NCBI RefSeq assembly: GCF_004791585.1
Contig: NZ_SRUU01000021.1
Span: forward strand, 1 to 64,000
Reading direction: 5' to 3'
Source of the DNA: Mesorhizobium sp. M1C.F.Ca.ET.210.01.1.1
GTDB taxonomy: Bacteria > Pseudomonadota > Alphaproteobacteria > Rhizobiales > Rhizobiaceae
Length of the DNA: 64,000 bases
Shown here: one piece after another, positions 8,929 through 16,805 of the stretch
Position numbering within the stretch: position 1 is the stretch's first letter
Layout: the number at the start of each line of letters is the position of its first letter
The notes under the pieces: model-generated
Database searches by the model: none
What the model saw: the letters and a program-made list of their open reading frames with translations, nothing else
What the model was told of the DNA's origin: nothing
Program-made: the position numbers and the translations under genes

Positions 8929-10071
8929 TCAGCAGCGTGAAGAAGCTCGGAAACGCGACAGCAGCGCCGTGAGCTCGGCCTGGCGATGTGTCCCGGTTTT
9001 GGCAAGGATTGCCCTGAGCTGGGTCCGCGCCGTTTCGCGGCCGATCGCCAGCCGCGCGCCCGCCGCGTCGATCCCGCCGCCAGTGGCAAGGCTGGAAGCC
9101 AGTCGCGCCTCGGCTGCGGTCAGCTGGAAAACATGGCGGAGCAACCGGGCCTGCGGCGCCCGATGGCTGACAAGATCGGTGAAGCAAAGTAGAAAATCGC
9201 CGCCGTTGAACAGGTCGCGCACGAATGACGTCATAGGCACGATCTCGGCCAGCATCCAGTACGCTCCGTCGCGGGCGACGACTTCCGGCTCCGCCGGAAA
9301 CGTTCCGTCTTGTGGGCTTTTGACGGCCATCTGAATCATCCGCTGAAGACGTGAATCGCTCTCGCGATCCGCCGCGTGGATGCGGCTGTGCCGGACCATA
9401 AGGCCAGAGCCGAACAGGGCGTCCGCGTGCTTGTTGCAACGTCTGAGACCGCCGCGGCTATCGAGCAGCGCTGCCGCACAATTGAACTGGTCGAGCATGG
9501 TCAATGTCGGGTCAAGCGAAACATCCCAGATCTTCTCGGCCAGACTGACGATGCGGGCTAGGTCCGGCGCCACGCGCAGAAAATGCTCGGCTTCCGACAT
9601 TTCGAAGGGGCCGCCCTTTGTGGCATCGCGGTACATCGACAGGACCCATTTGCGTCGCTTGACCGGGAAGACAACGGCGGCCCAAAACTCGCGATGCCCC
9701 GGACGGGCTACCTCCTGATAGTAGGGCAGGATCCTCCGTTCCTGCGGGGTGGAGATTTCGTCTTCGACTGTGAAGCAGGGTGCCGATTTCGGCAGCAGCG
9801 GCTCCCTTTCCGGATGCGGGTCGGGCGCCTCTCGAGCGTTCTCGACCCAGAGTTCCGTGAATTCAGCGTGTTCCAGCGAGTCCGGCGTCGGTCTGGTTCG
9901 CTTGCTTTGATCGCTGCGGAACGGATGCGTGTTGTCGTGGGTACGGACAGCGCAACTCGTCATGCCCAGGCAATCGGCCAAGTTTTGCAAGGCCACCGGC
10001 CACCGTCCGAATTCGAAGGCGGCATCATAGCAATCTTCGATCGCGGATGCGATTCCCCGATTGGCAGCCAT
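8929..10071 (-). CDS. LuxR-type HTH transcriptional regulator
   Basis: A 380-residue protein. The C-terminal 60 residues form a LuxR/GerE helix-turn-helix (FQLTAAEARLASSLATG, then IGRETARTQLRAILAKTGTHRQAEL), which binds DNA. The long N-terminal part (1-310) looks like a PAS/sensor-type region without a receiver or AHL-binding signature that I can identify. It is the only regulator near the divergent fluoride operon, but nothing links it to fluoride, since that operon has its own riboswitch. Confidence 0.8.
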   Translation of the reverse strand: MAANRGIASAIEDCYDAAFEFGRWPVALQNLADCLGMTSCAVRTHDNTHPFRSDQSKRTRPTPDSLEHAEFTELWVENAREAPDPHPEREPLLPKSAPCFTVEDEISTPQERRILPYYQEVARPGHREFWAAVVFPVKRRKWVLSMYRDATKGGPFEMSEAEHFLRVAPDLARIVSLAEKIWDVSLDPTLTMLDQFNCAAALLDSRGGLRRCNKHADALFGSGLMVRHSRIHAADRESDSRLQRMIQMAVKSPQDGTFPAEPEVVARDGAYWMLAEIVPMTSFVRDLFNGGDFLLCFTDLVSHRAPQARLLRHVFQLTAAEARLASSLATGGGIDAAGARLAIGRETARTQLRAILAKTGTHRQAELTALLSRFRASSRC

Positions 10072-10315
10072 TTCGAACTGACCTTCGCAATGGACGGGCT
10101 ACCACCTATCCATATTAGCACAGGCTTGCGGAAAAAATCACAAGCAAACAACGCGATGAAGCGACGGCCGTAATCAAACTGCGAGATTCTCGGGAACGAG
10201 TGGCGAAGCGGGCTCTTGTCGTTCCATTGCAAATTCATGGCATCGTCTCGATGCGCGTGGCAACTTCCTCCGGCCGATTGACCGGGATGGCGGAAGCACC
10301 TAGTTTTGCTGGTGC

Positions 10316-10404
10316 AAAATGGGGATGGGGTTCCCCCGAAACCGCCCTATTGGGCTGATGACTCCTGCCAGGCGTGCTTTCGCGCGGCAGGATTTGTTTT
10401 TTCC
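10316..10404 (+). ncRNA. Fluoride riboswitch (crcB motif) with intrinsic terminator
   Basis: The conserved aptamer blocks are all present: GGGGATGGGGTTCCCC (10321-10336), an AACCGCC...GGGC helix, and the highly conserved CTGATGACTCCTGCC (10355-10369). The last CCTGCC (10364-10369) is also the 5' arm of a hairpin closing with GGCAGG (10386-10391). It is followed by a T-rich run to 10402, i.e. an intrinsic terminator that overlaps the 3' side of the aptamer. Fluoride binding should stop terminator formation and turn on the crcB genes (established for this class). Confidence 0.95.
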
Positions 10405-10412
10405 GCTCGCAT

Positions 10413-10465
10413 CATGCCTTTTTTGGTGAGGTGATTCCTGTGTGGAATCGCATTGGAAAGGCATG
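10413..10465 (+). promoter_or_regulatory. Second leader hairpin that pairs with the crcB ribosome site
   Basis: Perfect 9-bp arms CATGCCTTT (10413-10421) and AAAGGCATG (10457-10465) enclose an inner stem GATTCC / GGAATC (10433-10438, 10444-10449). The 3' arm contains the AAAGG Shine-Dalgarno of the first crcB gene (ATG 10471), so folding would hide it. Whether it acts with the riboswitch is inference. Confidence 0.6.
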
Positions 10466-10470
10466 AAGCG

Positions 10471-10863
10471 ATGACCCTTGCGGCTTGCGCCCTGGTCCTG
10501 ATCGGCGGCTTCCTCGGCGGTGTTTCCCGCTTCTTCCTGTCGGGCTTTGTCGGGCGCAGCGTCGGCGAGACCTTTCCCTGGGGCACGCTGGTGGTCAACG
10601 TCTCCGGGGCGCTCGCCATCGGCGCCTTCGCCGGCGCGGCGCGCGCGGCCGGCGGCGTTTTCGCCGATGAGCTGGTGCACGACCTGATCGTGGTCGGCCT
10701 GTTCGGCGGCTACACCACGGTCTCCTCCTTCTGCCTGCAGACGCTGAACCTCGCGCTTGATGGCGAGCGCCGGCTTGCCGTCTTCAACATCGTCGCTTCG
10801 TCGGCGCTGTGCTTGCTTTCGGTCGCCTTCGGCTTCCTGGCTGCCGTCTGGATGGCGGGGTAG
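10471..10863 (+). CDS. crcB: Fluoride channel CrcB/Fluc, first subunit
   Basis: A 130-residue protein with four membrane helices. Fluc hallmarks include GGFLGGVSRF (about 10-19), GTLVVNVSGALAIGAF (33-48) with the central Asn, and GGYTTVSSF (about 75-83) for the Na+/Phe-box region. It exports fluoride from the cytoplasm. It lies under the fluoride riboswitch, with ATG 10471 and GGAAAGG 9 bases upstream. It is followed after 6 bases by a second, divergent crcB, which suggests a heterodimeric channel such as those known where two crcB genes are adjacent. Confidence 0.93.
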   Translation: MTLAACALVLIGGFLGGVSRFFLSGFVGRSVGETFPWGTLVVNVSGALAIGAFAGAARAAGGVFADELVHDLIVVGLFGGYTTVSSFCLQTLNLALDGERRLAVFNIVASSALCLLSVAFGFLAAVWMAG

Positions 10864-10869
10864 GGCGTC

Positions 10870-11283
10870 GTGTCGCGAAACGACGGACGGGCCGCGATGC
10901 GGCTCTATCTTGCGGTCGGCTGCGGCGCGGCCATAGGCTCGCTGGCGCGCTTCCTCTCCGGCTTCGTGATAGTGTCGCTGCTGGGCTTGAGCGCGCTTTA
11001 CGCCACCGCTTTCGTCAATGTGGTCGGTTCCTGGGTGATCATGTTCTTTGCCACGCTGACGCGGCCGGACGGCCGTTTGATGATCGGAACGGCGGGTCGC
11101 AACTTCGTGACCGCCGGCCTTTGCGGCGGCTTTACCACCTTCTCGGCCATGAGCCTCGACACCTTCGTCCTGCTTTTGGAGGGCGACCTGAAGCAGGCCG
11201 CGATCTATCTTGTCGGCGTGGTCGTGCTGTCGCTTGCTTCCGCGTGGCTGGGCTACGCTGTGGCCACCCAAATCAATAGGTAG
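10870..11283 (+). CDS. crcB: Fluoride channel CrcB/Fluc, second subunit
   Basis: A 137-residue paralogue of the preceding gene, with GAAIGSLARFLSG (about 20-32), TAFVNVVGSWVIMFFAT (about 44-60) and GGFTTFSAMSLDTF (about 83-96). Four membrane helices are expected. It opens with GTG 10870 after a GGGTAGGG tract; ATG 10897 is an alternative. Paired Fluc subunits can assemble as antiparallel heterodimers (established for some bacteria). The DUF190 gene follows 35 bases later. Confidence 0.92.
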   Translation: MSRNDGRAAMRLYLAVGCGAAIGSLARFLSGFVIVSLLGLSALYATAFVNVVGSWVIMFFATLTRPDGRLMIGTAGRNFVTAGLCGGFTTFSAMSLDTFVLLLEGDLKQAAIYLVGVVVLSLASAWLGYAVATQINR

Positions 11284-11318
11284 AGATCGACGGATGAAAA
11301 GAATTCAGGGAGCATAGG

Positions 11319-11657
11319 ATGGAACTTCCAAGCCAGTGCGCGATGCTCAGGATCTTCTTCGGCGAGGACGACAGGTCGGCAGACGGCAGGCCGCTGCACG
11401 AAGCGATCGTCATCAAGGCGCGCGAGACCGGAATGGCCGGCGCCACGGTGCTCAGGGGACCGCTTGGCTTCGGCCGCTCGAGCGTGCTTCACACCGCCAA
11501 GATCCTGCGGCTTTCGCAGGACCTGCCGATTATTGTCGAGATCATCGACGCGCCGGAGAAGATCGACGCGCTGATCCCTCAGATCAAAGCACTGACCAGG
11601 AACTGCCTGATCACCAGGGAAAAGGTTGAAGTCATCCGCTACGGCGACGAGGATTGA
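11319..11657 (+). CDS. DUF190 protein
   Basis: A 112-residue protein of the DUF190 family: MLRIFFGEDDR near the start, the GATVLRGPLGFGRSS glycine-rich loop at about 43-57, and PIIVEIID. The fold resembles GlnB/PII-type small trimeric proteins. DUF190 genes are often next to crcB (general knowledge), and here one closes the riboswitch-crcB-crcB operon, so a role in fluoride tolerance or channel regulation is likely but unproven. Confidence 0.88.
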   Translation: MELPSQCAMLRIFFGEDDRSADGRPLHEAIVIKARETGMAGATVLRGPLGFGRSSVLHTAKILRLSQDLPIIVEIIDAPEKIDALIPQIKALTRNCLITREKVEVIRYGDED

Positions 11658-11674
11658 ACCCGCCGACCGCCCGA

Positions 11675-11880
11675 TCAGCGGCAGCGAAGTCGGCGGCCGA
11701 TCGTGTCTTCGTCGAAAATGCCTGCGGAAAAGAGCTTCATGGCTTCGGTCGCCAGCTCGGAGGCCTCGGAGCTGCCGCGGGGATACCCCGCTCCTCGCAG
11801 ACCTGGTCATAGATACGCTTCAACAGGACGAGGTCGTCCGGATATGCAACGCCGCTTTTGGAAACATGCGGTTTGATCAT
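11675..11880 (-). pseudogene. Frameshifted small gene (68-residue ancestral frame)
   Basis: A minus-strand start at 11880 is preceded by an excellent GGGAGGG ribosome site and reads MIKPHVSKSGVAYPDD and on to EERGIP. In the sequence as given the frame then runs into Pro/Arg-rich shadow text and stops at 11737. Adding one base in the C-run at about 11780-11784 restores a protein-like frame (SSEASELATEAMKLF, then AGIFDEDTIGRR) to a TGA at 11675. The site is the palindrome GCGGGGATACCCCGC. It could be a true mutation or a sequencing error. Function unknown. Confidence 0.6.
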
Positions 11881-12001
11881 GCTTCCCTCCCTGCTCATGG
11901 GCGGAAGCGCGATGGTCGCTTACAGCCGGCGACGCCCTTGTCATTTGTCACCGATGACGCCGATCTAGGGCGCTTGGCCGGCCTGTCCATCTCGCTGCAA
12001 C

Positions 12002-12025
12002 AAAAAAGGCGGCCGAGGCCGCCTT
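12002..12025 (-). terminator. Intrinsic terminator of ndk
   Basis: The AAGGCGGCC / GGCCGCCTT stem is followed on the minus strand by six T. It lies 26 bases after the ndk stop. Confidence 0.88.
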
Positions 12026-12050
12026 CATTGCATGCGCGGAAACTTCCGCT

Positions 12051-12473
12051 TCAGCCGACGATCTCGGTGTCCGAGAACCAGTAGCGGATCTCCTGTGCGG
12101 CGGTTTCCGGAGCGTCCGAGCCGTGCACCGAGTTCTCGCCGATCGACAGCGCATGCACCTTGCGGATGGTGCCTTCGGCGGCATTGGCCGGGTTGGTGGC
12201 GCCCATCACTTCGCGGTTCTTGGCGATGGCGTTGTCGCCCTCCAGCACCTGCACGACGGTCGGGCCCGACGACATGAACTCGACCAGCTCGCCGAAGAAC
12301 GGACGGTCCTTGTGGACGGCGTAGAAACCTTCGGCCTCGCGGCGGCTCATCCACACGCGGCGCGACGCGATGACGCGCAGGCCTGCGTCTTCCAGCATCT
12401 TGATGATGGCGCCGGTCAGGTTGCGCTTAGTCGCGTCAGGCTTGATCATTGAGAAGGTGCGTTCGATCGCCAT
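12051..12473 (-). CDS. ndk: Nucleoside diphosphate kinase
   Basis: A 140-residue NDK of normal length. It shows the family start ERTFSMIKPDA, the RPFFGELVEFM segment, GATNPANAAEGTIR, and the catalytic His in NSVHGSD (about 117). It transfers phosphate from ATP to NDPs through a phospho-His, keeping the NTP pool balanced in the cytoplasm. It ends at the terminator 12002-12025. Confidence 0.97.
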   Translation of the reverse strand: MAIERTFSMIKPDATKRNLTGAIIKMLEDAGLRVIASRRVWMSRREAEGFYAVHKDRPFFGELVEFMSSGPTVVQVLEGDNAIAKNREVMGATNPANAAEGTIRKVHALSIGENSVHGSDAPETAAQEIRYWFSDTEIVG

Positions 12474-12486
12474 TGGGTCGTCCTTG

Positions 12487-12526
12487 TTCTGGGAATGGAA
12501 ATTGGGTTCTGGGAATGGAAATTGGA
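12487..12526. repeat. 20-bp tandem duplication upstream of ndk
   Basis: Two copies (12487-12506 and 12507-12526) of TTCTGGGAATGGAAATTGG differ only in the last base. They lie just upstream of the ndk start on the minus strand, so they fall in its leader or promoter. Confidence 0.8.
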
Positions 12527-12669
12527 GTGGCGGGCTCTATACAAGCCGCCCGGCGGCTTGCCAAGGGGAGGCGGCTTCTGGTCAAGGCGGACTGTTTGCG
12601 GGATAATTAGACGGCTGCGAGCGCGCTTCGCATGCAGGTCCGGGTGTCGCGGCAGCGGAACTGGAAGCG

Positions 12670-12873
12670 ATGAACTGGCCTTACCTCAGGCGCGGCGATA
12701 TCGCCGGCATTCTCTTGATGGCCGTGGTTCTTGCCGCGCTCGTCTTCCTCCTGCTGCTCTTTCCCCAGGGCCAGCAGCAGAATTTCGGCTTCGGCCCGGA
12801 ATGGCAGTGCGCCCGCATGGAAAAAGGCGACCCGATCTGCGTCAGGCTAGTCGACAGGGACGAACCCAAATAG
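12670..12873 (+). CDS. Small single-pass membrane protein
   Basis: A 67-residue protein with one strong membrane helix (about 12-32: GILLMAVVLAALVFLLLLF). A short exported tail contains two Cys (WQCARM and PICVRL), possibly a disulfide. No family was recognised, although similar small proteins are widespread in rhizobia. Its stop is 1 base from the stop of the convergent DUF1905 gene. Confidence 0.6.
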   Translation: MNWPYLRRGDIAGILLMAVVLAALVFLLLLFPQGQQQNFGFGPEWQCARMEKGDPICVRLVDRDEPK

Positions 12874-12874
12874 G

Positions 12875-13171
12875 CTAAAGCTCGATCTCGATGGTCAGCG
12901 CCGGCGCGTCGCCCGCCTTCAGCCCCTCGCGCTGCCGCACCGAGGCCTTGACCGGCAAAAGTAGGCTGCCGGAGGTCTTGTCGGGGAACAGCGACGTGCT
13001 CCATCTTGTCTTGCCGATGACGGCCGTCACGCCGAGCGAGCCCCACGGCCGCGCCAGCCCTGCCATCGCCGCCTTGATCCGCGCCGCGAACTCCACCGGC
13101 AGCGTCACGAAGTGCCAGCCGCCCTTGCCGGGATAGACCCAGATCTCGGCCTGCATCTCATAGCGCAGCAT
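12875..13171 (-). CDS. DUF1905 protein
   Basis: A 98-residue protein matching DUF1905: EIWVYPGKGGWHFVTLPVE near the start, RPWGSLGVTAVIGKTRWSTS in the middle (about 42-61), and an ending in VKASVRQREGLKAGD. A small beta-barrel fold is expected. No enzymatic activity is known for the family. Confidence 0.82.
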   Translation of the reverse strand: MLRYEMQAEIWVYPGKGGWHFVTLPVEFAARIKAAMAGLARPWGSLGVTAVIGKTRWSTSLFPDKTSGSLLLPVKASVRQREGLKAGDAPALTIEIEL

Positions 13172-13209
13172 GACGATCCTGCCGCTCGCGGCCTCGCGAC
13201 ATCATCTCG

Positions 13210-13902
13210 TCACGCCGCCGCCGCGACCTGCCGGCCGATCCCGCCATGCAGGTCGAGGCAGCGCTCGAACCATTGTGCGACGCTGTCGCCGGCCTCGAGC
13301 ATTCGGTAGGGCGAGGCGACGCGCGCCCATTGCAGGGCGCCGAACACGATATAGTCGGCAAACAGCGGCGAGGTGCCGCCTATGAAAGGCTTGTAGCCGA
13401 GCATCGAGCGCAGCGGCTCCAGCGAGGCGCGGAAGCCGGCGAGCCCGGCGTCGCGGTTCGCCACCACATCTTCCAGCCGCTTGCCGTAGCGCTCCTCACG
13501 GCTCCCCCGGAAATAGGCGGCGTTCGCCTCGTCCTGCATCCCATTGAGATCCGTCAGCGCCACGGTCGCGACGTAAGGATGGATGGTCAACTGCGACCAG
13601 CGCTCGATGAAGCGCGCCATCGCCTTGCCGCCTTCGCCGGAAAACAGCGTCGGCCGTTCCGGATAGGCCTCGTCGAGATAGAGCGCGATGGCGAAGGAAT
13701 CGGCCACCACGCGGTCGCCGTCGCGGATCACCGGCACCGTCTTCGACACGCCGCCCTCGACCTTGGGCACGTCGAGGAAGCGGGTCGGCACCTTGGTGGC
13801 GTCGAGCCCCTTGTGGGCGAGCGCCATCTTTGTCTTCCAGCAGTGCGGGCTGAACGGGCGTTGGGTGTCGTGCCCGACGAGATCATAGAACAGAATGGTC
13901 AT
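13210..13902 (-). CDS. Glutathione S-transferase family protein
   Basis: A 230-residue GST. The N-terminal thioredoxin fold includes FSPHCWKTKMALAHKG (about 17-32), a cis-Pro in KTVPVI, and the glutathione gamma-Glu site VADSFAIALYLDE (about 66-78). A helical C-terminal domain follows. The shape resembles the beta-etherase (LigE)-like group of GSTs in alphaproteobacteria. The substrate is unknown. It is divergent from the DinB gene, with 54 bases between the starts. Confidence 0.85.
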   Translation of the reverse strand: MTILFYDLVGHDTQRPFSPHCWKTKMALAHKGLDATKVPTRFLDVPKVEGGVSKTVPVIRDGDRVVADSFAIALYLDEAYPERPTLFSGEGGKAMARFIERWSQLTIHPYVATVALTDLNGMQDEANAAYFRGSREERYGKRLEDVVANRDAGLAGFRASLEPLRSMLGYKPFIGGTSPLFADYIVFGALQWARVASPYRMLEAGDSVAQWFERCLDLHGGIGRQVAAAA

Positions 13903-13956
13903 TGCGGTTCCTGCGGGTTACGAAGAGCCGGGATTCGTTGCGAGCCGGATGGAAGA

Positions 13957-14466
13957 ATGAGACAACATTTCATGATGTTTGCGGCCTACAATCAATGGGC
14001 CAATGCGCGCATCTATGATGCCGCTGCCGATCTCGACGAGGAGGAGCTCGGCCGCGACGTCGGCGCCTTCTTCGGCTCGATGCTGAGCACGCTCAACCAC
14101 CTGCTCGCCGTCGACCGCGTCTGGATGAAGCGCTTCACCGGCGAGGGCGACGCGCCCGCGAACACAGCGGCGATCCTCTATCGCGCCCTGCCTGGCCTCA
14201 GGCTGGCGCGCGAGGCGGAGGACAAGCGCATCGTCGACTGGGTGGGCGGCATGAGCGACAAGGCGCTGGCCGGCCGTTTCTCCTATATGACGACCGACAT
14301 GCGCACCGTCTCGCAGCGGCTGGCGCCGGCGCTCAGCCATCTTTTCAACCACCAGACCCACCACCGCGGCCAGGCGCATATGTGCCTCACCGTGCTCGGC
14401 CGGGCCTCGGTGCCACTTGACCTGATGCTGTTCCAGCGCTCAGAGGAGGGCCGCGCCTACGCCTGA
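13957..14466 (+). CDS. DinB family metal-binding protein
   Basis: A 169-residue four-helix DinB/YfiT-type protein. Metal-ligand histidines are visible in TLNHLLAVDRVW (about 46) and HLFNHQTHHRGQ (about 128-139). YNQWANARI near the N terminus is the usual first helix. Family members are putative thiol-dependent (mycothiol or bacillithiol) transferases; the role in rhizobia is unknown. ATG 13957 follows a GGAAGA site. Confidence 0.85.
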   Translation: MRQHFMMFAAYNQWANARIYDAAADLDEEELGRDVGAFFGSMLSTLNHLLAVDRVWMKRFTGEGDAPANTAAILYRALPGLRLAREAEDKRIVDWVGGMSDKALAGRFSYMTTDMRTVSQRLAPALSHLFNHQTHHRGQAHMCLTVLGRASVPLDLMLFQRSEEGRAYA

Positions 14467-14693
14467 AGCTTGCAGCGATCTGGTTCGACAAAGTCTAAAA
14501 CTTAAAAACAAGGCAATTTCGTCTAAATTTTTAAAACGGCAGTATCGTGTTTGAAAACCACGATCATCCATATGCGCAACTGCTAAAGAAACCAAAAGAG
14601 CACTCTCAGCGTATCTCATGTTCCAAAAGGTGCATGCGGGTAACATTGCAACAATGCTGCAATGCGGAAATAGAAAACCACAAGGAGAGTGTT

Positions 14694-15272
14694 ATGGCTA
14701 GTATCGAAAAGAGATTCGCCAGCACGTTGGCGAGTGGTGCAATCATCGTTGTTCTTGCCATGCCGGCGAACGCCCAGAGCGTCGGTGTCGGCGGGCTTGG
14801 CGGCGTGTCCGTGGGCGGCAACAGCGCCGATGCCAATGCGGGCGGTCCAAATGGGGCTGACGGGAACGCATCCTTCGGCGGCAGCGGCACCAGCGCCAGC
14901 GTTTCGATTGGCGGCACGAGCGGCGCCGACGGAAACGTCGCCATCGGCGGCAGCGCTTCCACGGCCACGGCATCCATCGGCGGGACGAACGGGGCGGGAG
15001 CCGGCGCGACTTTGGGCAACGGCGCCAATAGCGCGCTCAACGTGACGGTCGGCGGCGCGAGCGGCATCGGCGCCGGTGTCGGCGTTGGCGGCATCGCTCC
15101 TGGAACTCTCGGCGCGACGCCGCCCGGAACGCCGAACGTGTCTTCCGCCGTCGCCCAATTGTCGAGCAGCCAGCTGGCGCGGATGAAGAAGCGCTGCGTC
15201 GATGTGCTCAGCAGCGAAGGCACCTACGACCGCGATCTCAAGGCGCTCTGCCTGATGATCTCGCGTCGTTGA
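14694..15272 (+). CDS. Secreted Gly/Ala-rich repeat protein
   Basis: A 192-residue protein: signal peptide cleaved near ANA-QS (27), then a Gly/Ala/Ser-rich region with four near-regular units starting at about residues 54, 77, 100 and 124 (GADGN, GADGN, GAGAG, GIGAG; period 23-24), each ending in xIGGT or VGG. A non-repetitive C-terminal part (150-192) has two Cys (168 and 186) that could form a disulfide. The start is ATG 14694 with a strong AAGGAGAG site. It probably sits in the envelope or outside; no function was recognised. Confidence 0.75.
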   Translation: MASIEKRFASTLASGAIIVVLAMPANAQSVGVGGLGGVSVGGNSADANAGGPNGADGNASFGGSGTSASVSIGGTSGADGNVAIGGSASTATASIGGTNGAGAGATLGNGANSALNVTVGGASGIGAGVGVGGIAPGTLGATPPGTPNVSSAVAQLSSSQLARMKKRCVDVLSSEGTYDRDLKALCLMISRR

Positions 15273-15537
15273 TGGCGCGGCAGGCGGCATTCGCCTGAGT
15301 GTCGGACCAGTTGCGGGGCTCTGCGGCACTCTCCGCGTCGCCGGCCGCAGCCGGCGGCATGCCGACGAGAGCTTCCAGCCGGTCGAAGGGCTCGCTGCCG
15401 TGCCGGACCCTCTGACACTTCAGACCTCGGGAAATCGAAAGGACAACTGGTTAACCAAGCTTGCATTGAAGCCAATAAATTAGGATTTCGTTTGCGCTCG
15501 CGCGCCACAATGGGGCAGTTGCAGCGGGAGCAATGAC

Positions 15538-16323
15538 ATGCGCATCGATTTGTCCCCCACGGGTTGGGGCAGGGTCGCGCTGGTCACCATCGCAGGCACG
15601 GCATTCTTCATTGCCGCGGCCTTCTTTGTCGATTCCTTCAACTTTCCCTCGCTGTCGCCTGAAGCACTGCTGTGGGCCAAGCTCACCGACCTGTTCCTGC
15701 CGCTCGTCCTTGGCGGCTCCTTCCTGTTCTTCCTGATGTGGAAGATGCGCCAGCTGGCCGTAGCCCAGAAGGAGCTCAGCATCGTCGCCGCGACCGACAG
15801 TCTGACGGCGGTCTTCAATCGCGGCGCCTTCTCGATGCTGGTCGAGGCCTATCTCGATCAGGTCCGCAGCCATGACGTCGCCGATGCCGGCGCGCTGCTG
15901 ATCGTCGATGCCGACCATTTCAAGTCGATCAACGACCGCCTCGGCCACGATTGCGGCGACGAGGCGCTGAAGCTGATTGCCAGGACGATCCAGGGCCAGC
16001 TCCACGGCGCCGACATCGTCGGACGCATCGGCGGCGAGGAATTCGCGGTCTTCCTTCCGGGCGCCGACGCGACGCGCTCCTTCCTGGTCGCCGAGACGAT
16101 CAGGCGGCGCATCCGCGAGGCCGAGTTCGCGCCGGGCGGACAGCCATGGCAGCTCTCGGTCAGCATCGGCGGCATCGCCTTCAGCGGTCCCACCACCTAT
16201 CACGCCATGTTCCGGGTCGCGGACAGGCATCTCTACCGGGCAAAGTCGAACGGACGCGACCAGGTGAGCTTCGAAAGCCCGCGCGGCGGGCATTCGGACG
16301 ACGCCGCCGACACGATCCACTGA
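15538..16323 (+). CDS. Membrane diguanylate cyclase (GGDEF)
   Basis: A 261-residue protein. Two membrane helices (about 12-32 and 50-68) precede a GGDEF domain with the active-site motif GGEEF at about residues 164-168. The usual RxxD inhibition site just upstream reads HGAD, so product inhibition may be weak. It should make cyclic di-GMP from two GTP. With no sensor domain beyond the short periplasmic loop, its input is unclear. AT-rich DNA at 15445-15490 could hold its promoter. Confidence 0.92.
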   Translation: MRIDLSPTGWGRVALVTIAGTAFFIAAAFFVDSFNFPSLSPEALLWAKLTDLFLPLVLGGSFLFFLMWKMRQLAVAQKELSIVAATDSLTAVFNRGAFSMLVEAYLDQVRSHDVADAGALLIVDADHFKSINDRLGHDCGDEALKLIARTIQGQLHGADIVGRIGGEEFAVFLPGADATRSFLVAETIRRRIREAEFAPGGQPWQLSVSIGGIAFSGPTTYHAMFRVADRHLYRAKSNGRDQVSFESPRGGHSDDAADTIH

Positions 16324-16341
16324 ACGGCCCTGGCGACGATC

Positions 16342-16761
16342 TCACCGGTGGCTGCGGTTGAGCAGCAGCCTGTGCTGGCGGATCAACTGGCGCTCGACGT
16401 CGAGACAGGGTCTGGTCATACCGGCCGCGGTCAGTGTCGGCTCGGGCTGATGGATAACCGCCGTTAGCATGCCATGCGCGGTCAGCAGGCCCAGCCATTT
16501 CAACGCTTCCCATTTCGGCGTCGCGCCGCCATGCCCGGCCAGGCTCCGGTTGATGTAGCCGGGATAGGAGAGCAGGCGCTTGCCCGCTGATGAGCCGCAG
16601 GTGCCGATCCGCACCGGCTTGCCGTCGGCGGTGATCCAGGCATAGACGGCTTCGGCGAGCTCGCACACCTTCTGGTCGGTTATCGTGACCCGGATCGACG
16701 ACTTGTCGCGGCCCAGCCTCATTTCCGCCGCCGGCTTGAACTGGTTGCGATTGAGAAACAT
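16342..16761 (-). CDS. GIY-YIG-like hypothetical protein
   Basis: A 139-residue protein without a firm family assignment. The segment VYAWITADGKPVRIGTCGSS (about 39-58), then RLLSY, and a late ERQLIRQHRLLLNR recall the order of a GIY-YIG nuclease (two Tyr/Gly strands, Arg, catalytic Glu, terminal Asn). The first motif is changed, so activity is doubtful. Stand-alone proteins of this kind occur in Rhizobiales. It is convergent with the diguanylate cyclase gene, 18 bases apart. Confidence 0.55.
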   Translation of the reverse strand: MFLNRNQFKPAAEMRLGRDKSSIRVTITDQKVCELAEAVYAWITADGKPVRIGTCGSSAGKRLLSYPGYINRSLAGHGGATPKWEALKWLGLLTAHGMLTAVIHQPEPTLTAAGMTRPCLDVERQLIRQHRLLLNRSHR

Positions 16762-16805
16762 CCGCCCCCCTGTTGGATATCATCAACCTGCATGGGGAAG
16801 GCGAA

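Noticed and set aside
11626..12084. Plus-strand ORF of 152 residues after DUF190
   Set aside because: It runs antisense to the small gene at 11675-11880 and through the ndk terminator, and starts inside DUF190.
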